From: an uncultured Oscillospiraceae bacterium
Lineage (GTDB): Bacteria > Bacillota > Clostridia > Oscillospirales > Ruminococcaceae
NCBI GenBank assembly: GCA_904397845.1
Contig: CAJFOX010000042.1
Coordinates: forward strand, 1-45,104
Direction of reading: 5' to 3'
Length of the DNA stretch: 45,104 bases
Positions within the stretch are counted from its first letter, which is position 1. Each line of letters starts with the position of its first letter. Positions 1-6,465 of this stretch are shown piece by piece. The notes beneath the pieces are model-generated. The model searched no databases. It was not told the origin of the DNA and saw only the letters and a list, made by a program, of their open reading frames with translations. A program made the position numbers and the translations under genes.

Positions 1-26
1 AAAAAGGCGTTGCTTTCCGCCTTTTT
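1..26. terminator. Rho-independent terminator of the 83-367 gene
   Basis: AAAAAGGCG (1-9) pairs with CGCCTTTTT (18-26) across an 8-nt loop. It lies just past the stop of the minus-strand gene at 83-367 and gives a U-tract on either strand. Confidence 0.7.
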
Positions 27-82
27 ATTATGCTGTTCTTTCTTTGCAGAGGCAAGCCGCCCGGGAGATCGCTCACAGCAAA

Positions 83-367
83 TCAGGATGTGGCATCAGG
101 GCCGGCAGATTCGGCAAGCGCATGCAGCAAAAAGCCATAGGCTTCCCGCGCTGAAGAAAAGGATGTCCTCGTCCCGAGGATATACCCAACGGCATCGTTC
201 CACTCCTTCACGGAATAGTCCTCTGCCAAGATCTGCGGAAGCGCAAAGAAAAGGGAATAGCGGAAAGAAAGGGCGCACCGAAGGTCGGAAAGGTAATTAC
301 ACCCGGCCAGTTCGGCAAGCTTCTCCAATAAACATCCGCTTTCCTTACAGGTTTGGTTGGGCCGCAT
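83..367 (-). CDS. Small protein of unknown function, likely output of the inversion switch
   Basis: A 94-residue cytoplasmic-looking protein that I do not recognise. The start at 367 is chosen because AAAGGAG lies about 8 nt upstream; the reading frame stays open up to 472, but the extension has no ribosome site. The sequence is compact, with four Cys (near residues 7, 11, 23 and 31), an aromatic central stretch (FRYSLFFALPQIL) and a predicted helical C-terminal half; there is no signal peptide or membrane segment. It is the only gene between the left window edge and the invertible segment at 476-749, it reads away from that segment, and it has its own terminator. That arrangement makes it the probable regulated output. 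Possible roles (regulator, adaptor, toxin-like protein) cannot be distinguished from sequence. Confidence 0.72.
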   Translation of the reverse strand: MRPNQTCKESGCLLEKLAELAGCNYLSDLRCALSFRYSLFFALPQILAEDYSVKEWNDAVGYILGTRTSFSSAREAYGFLLHALAESAGPDATS

Positions 368-432
368 GGTGAAGTTGCTCCTTTCTTTCTTCCGCTTTTT
401 TATCCAGATCGAGAAAGCGTCCAGATCATGGA

Positions 433-480
433 GTATCCTGTGGTGGTATGACGCGGGGGAACGGAATTGCAACAGGATAC
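433..480. promoter_or_regulatory. Leader hairpin between the switch and the small gene
   Basis: GTATCCTGT (433-441) and ACAGGATAC (472-480) are perfectly complementary (9 bp, 30-nt loop). The right arm shares 5 nt with the left inverted repeat. A transcript running from the invertible segment into the 83-367 gene would carry this hairpin in its leader. A regulatory role is inference. Confidence 0.4.
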
Positions 481-499
481 AAAATCTATATTTTGTTCC
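476..499 (+). repeat. Left inverted repeat (IRL) of invertible segment
   Basis: Twenty-four bases beginning GATACAAAATCTATATT, an exact reverse complement of 726-749. Inside it, ACAAAAT (479-485) and ATTTTGT (490-496) form 7-bp arms around a 4-bp centre, the usual layout of a tyrosine-recombinase core site. Confidence 0.85.
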
Positions 500-510
500 A
501 AAAAATCACT

Positions 511-540
511 TTCACATTGCTAATATTGATTTATTATACT
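511..540 (+). promoter_or_regulatory. Rightward promoter inside the invertible segment
   Basis: TTCACA (511-516), an 18-bp spacer and TATACT (535-540) match the sigma-A consensus at five of six positions each. In the orientation shown it would transcribe across IRR and antisense to the recombinase gene. After inversion it would read toward the 83-367 gene, starting near 678. Confidence 0.55.
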
Positions 541-561
541 ACGGAAAAACCAAATCCTCAA
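533..561 (-). promoter_or_regulatory. Leftward promoter inside the invertible segment
   Basis: On the minus strand, TTGAGG (561-556), a 17-bp spacer and a perfect TATAAT (538-533) form a promoter reading toward the 83-367 gene in the orientation shown. Its -10 overlaps the -10 of the rightward promoter, so the two polymerase sites should exclude each other. Confidence 0.6.
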
Positions 562-725
562 GGCGTTTTTGATTTCCGGACAGAAAGAAGCAAGCCCCAA
601 AAGCATTTTTATTTTGCGGCTTTGTTTCCCATGCGCTGTTTGAGATCCCATTTCGTCTAAAACCGCTTTTTCCGGATTCGTCAACAAATTTTGAAGTGCA
701 CCACGCTTTTTTACAAAAAACTTTC

Positions 726-749
726 GGAACAAAATATAGATTTTGTATC
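726..749 (-). repeat. Right inverted repeat (IRR) of invertible segment
   Basis: Exact reverse complement of 476-499. Its last two bases (748-749) belong to the TGA stop codon of the recombinase (748-750, minus strand), so the recombinase gene ends on the recombination site. Confidence 0.85.
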
Positions 750-1590
750 AGCTGATTAGCCGGAGCTGTTCCAGCTGCCGAATGTGCTCTTCCCCGGTAG
801 AGATCAGGTATATGCGGGTTGTCTCGATATTGGAATGTCCCAGTACATCTGCTAGTTTTACAATATCCTTACTCGCTTTGTAGAATGTGACGGCAAAAAG
901 ATGCCGGAGATTGTGTGGAAAAACCCTGCTGGGCAAAACGCCGGCCCGATTGCAAAGCCGCTTCATCTCACGCCATACCTGTCTTCGGGAAAGGCTGTTT
1001 CCTTTATTGGTAAGAAAGATCTCTCCAGAAGGAATGTTTTGTTTTTGAGCATATTTTTTCAGTTTCCGGCAAAGCTTCCCCGGGAGCAGGATCGTACGGA
1101 TTTTTCCTTTCAAAGCAATTTGCGCCCGTCCTATGCTGATTGCTTCCACAGTGATGTGGCGAAGCTCGCTTACTCGGATTCCGGTAGCACAGATGGTCTC
1201 CATCAGCAGCTTGAGCCGGATATTGCCGCTGGTTTCAGCAGCTTGCAGCAGCCGTTCATAATCGTCCCGCCCCAAATCTCGTGTGGGATCGCGGAAAACG
1301 CGGCGCTGAATCCGCAAAAACCGGACCCGGCATTCGTCTCGGCCGATGAAGTGAAAAAAACGGTTCAGCGCAGATAACATGGAGTTGACGGTAACCGGCG
1401 TATAGCCCCGTGCGAGTAGATGCTGTTTCCACCCCGCCGTCTCCTCTTTGTTCAGCGCCCGTCCGCCAAGCCATGAGGCAAAGGCCCTGACGTCCCGCAA
1501 ATATTTTTCGATGGTGCCTGCGCTTCTCTCTTCTGCCGCCAGCATTTTTCCATACGAGCAGATCGTTCCTGCTTCAATCGAGAAATTCAT
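748..1590 (-). CDS. Tyrosine recombinase, probable invertase of the adjacent switch
   Basis: A 280-residue site-specific recombinase that cuts and rejoins DNA through a 3'-phosphotyrosine. The N-terminal SAM-like core-binding domain spans about residues 5-90 and the catalytic domain about 105-270. The catalytic set is visible: Arg139 (CATGIRVSEL), Lys163, His226 and Arg229 (PHNLRH), His252 (LGHSN) and the nucleophile Tyr261 (TTRIY). The start at 1590 has GGAGGG about 8 nt upstream; a longer frame to 1629 has no ribosome site. It is a little shorter than XerC/XerD (about 300 residues) and lies next to a matching inverted-repeat pair, so promoter inversion is the likely job, rather than chromosome dimer resolution or phage integration. 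Substrate assignment is inference from position. Confidence 0.9.
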   Translation of the reverse strand: MNFSIEAGTICSYGKMLAAEERSAGTIEKYLRDVRAFASWLGGRALNKEETAGWKQHLLARGYTPVTVNSMLSALNRFFHFIGRDECRVRFLRIQRRVFRDPTRDLGRDDYERLLQAAETSGNIRLKLLMETICATGIRVSELRHITVEAISIGRAQIALKGKIRTILLPGKLCRKLKKYAQKQNIPSGEIFLTNKGNSLSRRQVWREMKRLCNRAGVLPSRVFPHNLRHLFAVTFYKASKDIVKLADVLGHSNIETTRIYLISTGEEHIRQLEQLRLIS

Positions 1591-1618
1591 AAAAAGCCCT
1601 CCGGTTTGTTTTTTTGTT

Positions 1619-1624
1619 ATTATA
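1619..1624 (-). promoter_or_regulatory. Possible -10 element of the recombinase gene
   Basis: A perfect TATAAT on the minus strand about 30 nt before the recombinase start codon. No good -35 hexamer is visible at 16-18 bp, so this is a weak or activated promoter at best. Confidence 0.35.
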
Positions 1625-1772
1625 TCCAATCGATATGGCCATTTATCAGCGCGGGCGGATTTTCCCGGGAAAACGCGGTGCCGCGGAAGATTTTTTCTGC
1701 AAGCCCAAAAAACACCGCAAGATCCATCTTCTGCGGAGCATGTTGCGCCGGCAACAAACTATCGTCCGGCAT
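1620..1772 (-). CDS. Doubtful 50-codon frame upstream of the recombinase
   Basis: A minus-strand frame of 50 codons (begins MPDDSLLPAQ, ends HIDWI) between the terminator at 1783-1817 and the recombinase. Composition looks protein-like, with a helical centre (LAVFFGLAEKIFRG). There is no Shine-Dalgarno before the ATG, and the frame's end overlaps the putative recombinase -10. It could be a remnant of a larger gene or chance. No family recognised. Confidence 0.25.
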   Translation of the reverse strand: MPDDSLLPAQHAPQKMDLAVFFGLAEKIFRGTAFSRENPPALINGHIDWI

Positions 1773-1782
1773 CGCGGAAACA

Positions 1783-1817
1783 AAAAAGCACACCTCACAA
1801 GATGGGGTGTGCTTTTT
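1783..1817. terminator. Strong bidirectional terminator
   Basis: AAAAAGCACACC (1783-1794) pairs with GGTGTGCTTTTT (1806-1817), a 12-bp stem with an 11-nt loop. On the minus strand it would end transcription coming from the methyltransferase gene. Confidence 0.75.
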
Positions 1818-2113
1818 GGCAGCGGCATGCCGACTCGTTTGCGGTACCAAAAAGATCCCCGCCATAAGCGCGAGCATCCGGGCTTCGACAAAGAAAAAGC
1901 CCCGCACGCGAATTGCGTGTCGAGGCTCTCGAATAGGTTTATGCTACAAAAAAAATGTCCACTAAAACGCGAGCGAACAGGCAAAAAAAACTGCGCCCGG
2001 AACGCAATTTGCGTCCAGGCTCAGCCTGGTGTGAGGGTGAGACAAGAGGAATCTCCAGCCGTTTTTGGAGTAAACTTGAACTCCCGCATTGAAATGATGC
2101 TGGTGAATTTCAG

Positions 2114-2911
2114 TTACAATTTCCTCGCTTTAAAAATAATTGATTGAGGAAATTTTCGGGCTTTATAAGGCGAATAAAATCGCGAACTAAACGCATAATC
2201 GTTATCTAATGTTTTTCTGTCAGTTTCTTCAACAACCCTTTCAACAACAAATCCGGCTTTTGCGAGTCCGTTGATGTAATCGGATAATCGTCTGTTATAG
2301 AGTGTTAGAGGAAATCCATTTTCTTTGTTGAGATCCGGATTATTGCGATTAGCAGGGACATTTATATTCTTTTTAAATGTAAACGGTCCTTCTTCAAAAT
2401 AACTACCTGAAAAAATCAATGTATTCTCAAAGGCCTCGATACAGTGCATAAATGGATGATCCCAACTAAATATGAAAACGCCGTCCTGCTTTAAATAGGA
2501 TGAAATAAGATTAAATGTTTTTTGTATATCCATCGTCCAGCCTATGGCATATATTGAGTAGACGATATCAAAATAATGTTCTGGAATACCTGGGTTTTGC
2601 TCCATTGGGGCATTAAAAAGGTATGGTTTATAATGGTTATCGGATAAAAACTTCGTTGCATTTTCAATTTGCTTGGTTGACAAGTCAAGCCCCCATAATT
2701 CTTTGGCACCTTTATCGCCACACCATTTTAGAGAATGTCCGCTGCCACAGCCGATATCCAACACTTTTTTATTTTCTAGTACAGGAAATAAACCAAGTTC
2801 ATCTTCTGTAGGTATAAAACAGCCATAAACAGGTAGAGCTGTCACTCCAAAGAAAGAATCGGCAATTGCATCCCAACTTTCTTTATTTTGTTTTAAAAGA
2901 TTCTTTTCCAT
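2114..2911 (-). CDS. Class I SAM-dependent methyltransferase
   Basis: A 265-residue methyltransferase of the UbiE/SmtA-like class I fold. Motif I is clear (VLDIGCGSG, residues 49-57), then the acidic end of strand 2 (GLDLS) and a motif IV region (YFDIVYSIYAIGW). The substrate is not evident; proteins of this shape methylate small molecules more often than nucleic acid. The start at 2911 has an ideal AGGAGGTG 7 nt upstream. The gene is visibly AT-richer than everything around it and uses A/T-ending codons, unlike the GC-ending codons of its neighbours. It sits between hairpin-rich DNA and a tRNA gene. Together these suggest recent transfer, which is inference. Confidence 0.85.
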   Translation of the reverse strand: MEKNLLKQNKESWDAIADSFFGVTALPVYGCFIPTEDELGLFPVLENKKVLDIGCGSGHSLKWCGDKGAKELWGLDLSTKQIENATKFLSDNHYKPYLFNAPMEQNPGIPEHYFDIVYSIYAIGWTMDIQKTFNLISSYLKQDGVFIFSWDHPFMHCIEAFENTLIFSGSYFEEGPFTFKKNINVPANRNNPDLNKENGFPLTLYNRRLSDYINGLAKAGFVVERVVEETDRKTLDNDYAFSSRFYSPYKARKFPQSIIFKARKL

Positions 2912-2976
2912 TTTACACCTCCTGGCTATTATAAATAAATTTATTTATATTTTCTCATCAAAATACAAAAAACACA

Positions 2977-3012
2977 AAAGAAGTCGACCGCTGTACAGCG
3001 GTCGACTTCTTT
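2977..3012. terminator. Perfect 36-bp palindrome, probable tRNA-Arg terminator
   Basis: Bases 2977-2994 are exactly complementary to 2995-3012 (centre TGTACA), with AAAG/CTTT ends. It lies just downstream of the tRNA on the minus strand and could also act on rightward transcripts. Confidence 0.6.
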
Positions 3013-3023
3013 CGACATTATTA

Positions 3024-3100
3024 TGGCGCGCTTGAAGGGATTCGAACCCCCGGCTTCGTCCTTAGGAGGGACGCACTCTATCCAGCTGAGTTACAAGCGC
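3024..3100 (-). tRNA. tRNA-Arg (anticodon CCU)
   Basis: On the minus strand, acceptor GCGCTTG (from 3100) pairs with CAAGCGC (3034-3028). The D-arm, an anticodon stem CGTCC/GGACG with loop CTCCTAA (anticodon CCT, reads AGG), and a T-arm with GGTTCGAATCC are all present. Discriminator G is at 3027 and CCA is encoded (3026-3024). tRNA-Arg(CCU) genes are common island attachment sites, but no duplicated 3' end is visible in this window. Confidence 0.95.
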
Positions 3101-3105
3101 AAAAG

Positions 3106-3141
3106 AAGGCATCCGGCGAAATGTTTCGCCGGATCAGCCTT
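3106..3141 (-). terminator. Terminator after kinase 1
   Basis: ATCCGGCGAAA (3111-3121) pairs with TTTCGCCGGAT (3124-3134), extended by AAGGC/GCCTT flanks. It lies between the kinase stop at 3170 and the tRNA. Confidence 0.7.
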
Positions 3142-3169
3142 ATTTTTTTGGAAAAAAGGAAGGATCTGA

Positions 3170-4054
3170 TTATTCTTCGCTCAAATAGGGAGCGCCGTGC
3201 CCAAAAGAGCCTTCGATCATGCAGGAATTGGCCGAGTATTCCGCAGCAAAATCCAGCGCATGCTTGATGATTTCAGACTTATCTTTGGCATGATATCCGT
3301 CGTGGCCAATAAAATCATATAAAAACGCGGAAACAAATGCATCCCCAGCGCCCATGGTATCCACAACATGTTCTTTCCAATGAGGCGCCTGCGTGTAGAA
3401 CTGATCGCCGTCATAACAGGTAGAACCCTCGCTGCCACGGGTGCCGATGCAGATTTTTGCACCCAGGGTATGCGCTTTGATCAGCTGCTCCTGCATTTCG
3501 GTCGTCGTCATATGGCTACAGGAAAGCAGGACAAAATAGCTGTAGGGACATACTTTTTCCATGACGCCCTCTTTCATGTGATCCAAGGAAAAGTCATAAG
3601 AGATTTTAATGCCTTCGCCCGCCAGCTCCGGGAGATATTCTTCAATAAACGCACCGTTGCTGGTGTGCATCACATCAAAGCCTTTGATATATGCAATATC
3701 CTCCTGAGAAAAGCCTTCATAAGCCAGCATCCGGCGGATTGCGCCCTGCAACGGATTGTACCGGCCGTTGGGAGAACGCTGGAACACCCGGTCGTTATCG
3801 ATGACCTTGTACCGGGCAAAGGCGTTGGGCGCATGATAGAAATGGGAATGGGAATAATCGATGCCGATTTCATCCATCGTTTTTTTCATATGGTCCGCAA
3901 TATAATCGTCGCCGAACGCGCCGATAAATGCGGACTGCGCACCGCACAGTTTGGTATTGACCGCAATATTCAAAGCCTGTCCGCCAGGATACATCATGCC
4001 GGTGGTCAGGTTTTTATCAACCATACAATCGCCGACGCCAATTACTTTTACCAT
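3170..4054 (-). CDS. PfkB-family sugar kinase, FrlD-like (kinase 1)
   Basis: A 294-residue ATP-dependent kinase of the ribokinase/PfkB fold. It has the N-terminal sugar-binding GGQALNIAVN segment (residues 22-31), an NDRVF motif and the C-terminal signature DTMGAGDAF with its catalytic base Asp. NDRVF, a DFS motif and the C-terminal GSFGHG recall fructoselysine 6-kinase (FrlD), so an Amadori-type or related sugar acid is a possible substrate; this is by resemblance only. The start at 4054 has AGAGGTGA upstream. It is the last of three paralogues in a row (with 4354-5229 and 5301-6191), each apparently with its own transcription signals. No deglycase or isomerase partner is nearby. Confidence 0.85.
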   Translation of the reverse strand: MVKVIGVGDCMVDKNLTTGMMYPGGQALNIAVNTKLCGAQSAFIGAFGDDYIADHMKKTMDEIGIDYSHSHFYHAPNAFARYKVIDNDRVFQRSPNGRYNPLQGAIRRMLAYEGFSQEDIAYIKGFDVMHTSNGAFIEEYLPELAGEGIKISYDFSLDHMKEGVMEKVCPYSYFVLLSCSHMTTTEMQEQLIKAHTLGAKICIGTRGSEGSTCYDGDQFYTQAPHWKEHVVDTMGAGDAFVSAFLYDFIGHDGYHAKDKSEIIKHALDFAAEYSANSCMIEGSFGHGAPYLSEE

Positions 4055-4089
4055 AAAAATCACCTCTTCTTATGTATTAACCTCTTTTT

Positions 4090-4118
4090 ATATTAGCAGA
4101 AAAAGATGGAAATGTAAA
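4090..4118 (-). promoter_or_regulatory. Probable promoter of kinase 1
   Basis: On the minus strand, TTTACA (4118-4113), a 17-bp spacer and TAATAT (4095-4090). Transcription would start about 30 nt before the start codon. Confidence 0.5.
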
Positions 4119-4314
4119 CTCAAAACAGCGGAATTCCCTTTTTTCAGGGGACAACTTTGCCAGAATGATTTTAGGGGCGCACAGTGGGCGCCGCCGTCTT
4201 TCCAAAACGCCGTTTCTTCTTCCCTTTCCATACAAATGCCAGACTTCGTCCGCATCGCTTACTCCTATCGCAAACCATGCGGCGAAAGCGTGTTTGAAAA
4301 TCAGAAGGTTACAC

Positions 4315-4346
4315 AAAATGCGGCCCCAAAATCCGGGCCGCATTTT
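4315..4346. terminator. Terminator after kinase 2
   Basis: AAAATGCGGCCC (4315-4326) pairs with GGGCCGCATTTT (4335-4346) over an 8-nt loop, immediately past the kinase 2 stop at 4354. Confidence 0.8.
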
Positions 4347-4353
4347 TTATCCG

Positions 4354-5229
4354 TTAGTCTTTGAAAGGAACGCCGTGACCAAAGGAACCTTCGATCATGC
4401 AGGATTTGGCGGAATAATCCGCCGCAAATTCCAACGCCTTTGTGATAATCTCGGATTTATCCTCCGCGTCGTAACCGCCATTGTCAATAAACTGATACAA
4501 AAACGCGGAGATAAACGCGTCGCCGGCACCCATAGTGTCTACGACCGTCTCCAGCCAGTGGGGCGGCTGATGGTAGAAACGGTTGCCGTCATAGCAAATG
4601 GAGCCTTTGCTGCCGCGGGTGCCGATGCAGATTTGGGCGCCGAGCGTATGTGCTTTGAGCAGCCGCTCCTGGGTTTCAGTCTCGCTCAAATGGCTACAGG
4701 AGAGCAGGACAAAATAAGCGTTGGGGCAGATTTCTTCCATATACCCTTCTTTTTCATGGGTCAAAGAAAAGTCAAAGGAAATTTTAATCCCCTGCGCCTT
4801 GAAATCCGGATAGTAAGCTTCGATTCCGCTATCATTGGAGCAGTGAACAACATCGAAGGATTTGATATACGCTATATCCTCTTCTGAGAACCCCTCGTAA
4901 TCCAACATGGAAAACAGCGCGCGGGTCATGGGGTTTACTTTTTTGGGAGGGCGCACAAAAACCCGGTCGTTATCAATGACCCGATAGTGGGCACAGGCGT
5001 TGGGAACCGGATAGGTGTGGGAGTGGGAATAATCGATGCCGATTTCATCCAGAGTCTTTTTCATGTGCTCTGCCACATAGTCGTTGCCGAAGCAGCCGAT
5101 GAACGCAGCCTGTGCGCCCAGAAAATGCATATTGACCGGGATGTTCAGAGACTGGCCGCCAGGATACATAATGCCGGTGGTCAGGTTTTTATCGACCATG
5201 CTGTCGCCGATGCCGATGACTTTTACCAT
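4354..5229 (-). CDS. PfkB-family sugar kinase, FrlD-like (kinase 2)
   Basis: A 291-residue paralogue of kinase 1, sharing long stretches such as VDKNLTTG, MYPGGQ, DEIGIDYSHSH and DTMGAGDAF, so these two are the closest pair of the three. The PfkB fold implies ATP-dependent phosphorylation of a sugar hydroxyl; the catalytic Asp is in DTMGAGD. It differs from kinase 1 in the lid and substrate region (residues about 90-140), so the sugars may differ. The start at 5229 follows GAGGG at about 9 nt. It ends just before a strong terminator, so it is probably not co-transcribed with kinase 1. Confidence 0.85.
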   Translation of the reverse strand: MVKVIGIGDSMVDKNLTTGIMYPGGQSLNIPVNMHFLGAQAAFIGCFGNDYVAEHMKKTLDEIGIDYSHSHTYPVPNACAHYRVIDNDRVFVRPPKKVNPMTRALFSMLDYEGFSEEDIAYIKSFDVVHCSNDSGIEAYYPDFKAQGIKISFDFSLTHEKEGYMEEICPNAYFVLLSCSHLSETETQERLLKAHTLGAQICIGTRGSKGSICYDGNRFYHQPPHWLETVVDTMGAGDAFISAFLYQFIDNGGYDAEDKSEIITKALEFAADYSAKSCMIEGSFGHGVPFKD

Positions 5230-5300
5230 AATTATACCCTCATTTCACTGATATTGTCTATCATTGATCTATTGCGCTAAACGGCAAGAGCCGTATGGAA

Positions 5301-6191
5301 CTAATCTTCACTGGCAATTTTGCAGCCGTGCCCGAACGCGCCGGGCCTCATGCAGGCTTTCGCCGCCCAGGAAGACGCATAACCCAGCGCATGGCGGATT
5401 TTTTCCTCCCGCTGCTGTTCCGTGCGGGCCTGCAGCCCCTGAGATCCGACAAAGTCCACAAGGAAAGCGGAAATGAACGCGTCGCCGGCGCCCATGGTAT
5501 CCACCGCATCGCACAAGTCGGGCTTCTGCATATAAAACCGGTTGCCGTCATACAGAGTCGCGCCTTCGCCGCCGTTGGTAGCAATGGCAATGCGGGTGCC
5601 CAACGTGTGTGCCTTGACCAGCCCCTCCATCATTTCGGTGCCGGTCATTTTACTGGCGGAAAACAGGCTGATATCCACATAAGGCGCCACCTTTTCCATC
5701 AATCCGGGCTTTAGATGGTCATTGGAATAATCGTAGGACACTACAATCCCCATCGCCTTGAGCTGGGGCAGATACTCGTCCATATGGGCAGTATTGCAAA
5801 GATGGGCCGCATCAAAGGTTTTGATGTACGCCATATCCTCATCGGAAAGGCCGTAAAACGGCAACATAAAACGAATCGCCATCTGCAGAGGGGAGATCGG
5901 CCGGGGATTGGTTCCACCCCAGACCCGTTCGCCGTCAATGACCTGATATTTGGTGGCGGCGTTGTCTGCGTGTACAATATGGCTGTGGCTGCGGTCTACG
6001 CCTATTTCGTCCAGCGTCTTTGCCAGATGCTGCCCCAGCACGTCATCTCCGATACAGCCGATAAAGCCGGCCTGCGCTCCCTGCAGCTTGGCGTTTACGG
6101 CGATGTTCATCGCCTGCCCGCCGGGATAAGCGATCATATCGGTAATGTTTTTATCCATTTTGGCATCTCCAATGCCAATCATCCGAACCAT
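5301..6191 (-). CDS. PfkB-family sugar kinase, FrlD-like (kinase 3)
   Basis: A 296-residue third paralogue, more distant from the other two. It has GGQAMNIAVN near residue 22, a GERVW segment in place of NDRVF, YDYSND in place of DFS, and the signature DTMGAGDAF with the catalytic Asp. The C-terminus again ends in a GAFGHG motif. The start at 6191 is preferred because GGGTGG lies about 8 nt upstream; the frame extends to 6248 without a ribosome site. It lies downstream of the MFS gene on the same strand with a terminator between. Position and family suggest that the transporter and kinases serve the same class of sugar; the substrate is unknown. Confidence 0.85.
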   Translation of the reverse strand: MVRMIGIGDAKMDKNITDMIAYPGGQAMNIAVNAKLQGAQAGFIGCIGDDVLGQHLAKTLDEIGVDRSHSHIVHADNAATKYQVIDGERVWGGTNPRPISPLQMAIRFMLPFYGLSDEDMAYIKTFDAAHLCNTAHMDEYLPQLKAMGIVVSYDYSNDHLKPGLMEKVAPYVDISLFSASKMTGTEMMEGLVKAHTLGTRIAIATNGGEGATLYDGNRFYMQKPDLCDAVDTMGAGDAFISAFLVDFVGSQGLQARTEQQREEKIRHALGYASSWAAKACMRPGAFGHGCKIASED

Positions 6192-6269
6192 TTTGGATCC
6201 ACCCTTTCGTAAACCAGGTTTGGTTCTGCCCGCTCGCCGGACAGGCAAGCAGGCGTCCCGCTTTTTCTT

Positions 6270-6298
6270 ATGCTATCATACAACCATTCTCTTGTAAA
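6270..6298 (-). promoter_or_regulatory. Possible promoter of kinase 3
   Basis: Minus strand TTTACA (6298-6293), 17-bp spacer, TAGCAT (6275-6270). The -10 is only fair. Confidence 0.35.
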
Positions 6299-6375
6299 GA
6301 CCTCATATGACGTTTCTTTTGAAAATCCGTTTTCCCTCATTCCCTGTTTCCCGGAAATTAGGGGGGAACTCCGAC

Positions 6376-6398
6376 AAAAAACGGCTGGGAACCAGCCG
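6376..6398 (-). terminator. Terminator after MFS gene
   Basis: On the minus strand CGGCTGG (6398-6392), 3-nt loop, CCAGCCG (6388-6382), then six T (6381-6376). It separates the MFS gene from kinase 3. Confidence 0.75.
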
Positions 6399-6465
6399 GG
6401 CAAAACGAAAGAAAGACAGCGCATCTCTCCGCAGAAAGCTGTACAGGCGGCAAAGATTTTTTGCT

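Larger units (their letters stand above)
476..749. other. Invertible promoter segment (phase-variation switch)
   Basis: Two perfect 24-bp inverted repeats enclose 226 bp (500-725) with no convincing gene, overlapping promoters and AT-rich sequence. The segment is sandwiched between a tyrosine recombinase gene (748-1590) and a small gene (83-367), both on the minus strand. Fim- and CwpV-type switches share this layout of a recombinase beside an inverted-repeat pair holding a promoter. A single exchange between the repeats would invert 500-725 and leave both repeats, and the recombinase stop codon, unchanged. Inversion itself has not been observed; it is inferred from the layout. Confidence 0.8.
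1591..2113. other. Non-coding region with several hairpins
   Basis: About 520 bp without a convincing gene apart from a doubtful small frame at 1620-1772. It holds a strong terminator (1783-1817) and two related inverted repeats centred on ACGC-AATT-GCGT-like cores (near 1909-1922 and 2000-2013), the second followed by AGGCTCAGCCT. The paired stems look like relics of a repeat family or element ends. No transposase remnant was seen. Confidence 0.45.
4055..4353. other. Intergenic region between kinases 1 and 2
   Basis: Holds the kinase 1 promoter (4090-4118) and the kinase 2 terminator (4315-4346). Nothing else recognisable; the long frames across it are shadows of the kinase genes. Confidence 0.5.

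Noticed and set aside
520-732. A 70-codon minus-strand frame inside the invertible segment
   Set aside because: It begins within IRR without a ribosome site and would be destroyed or rearranged by inversion; composition looks random.
3024-3100. tRNA-Arg as a proven attachment site of an island bounded by the recombinase
   Set aside because: No second copy of the tRNA 3' end is visible to the left, and the recombinase has a better matching target in the inverted repeats.
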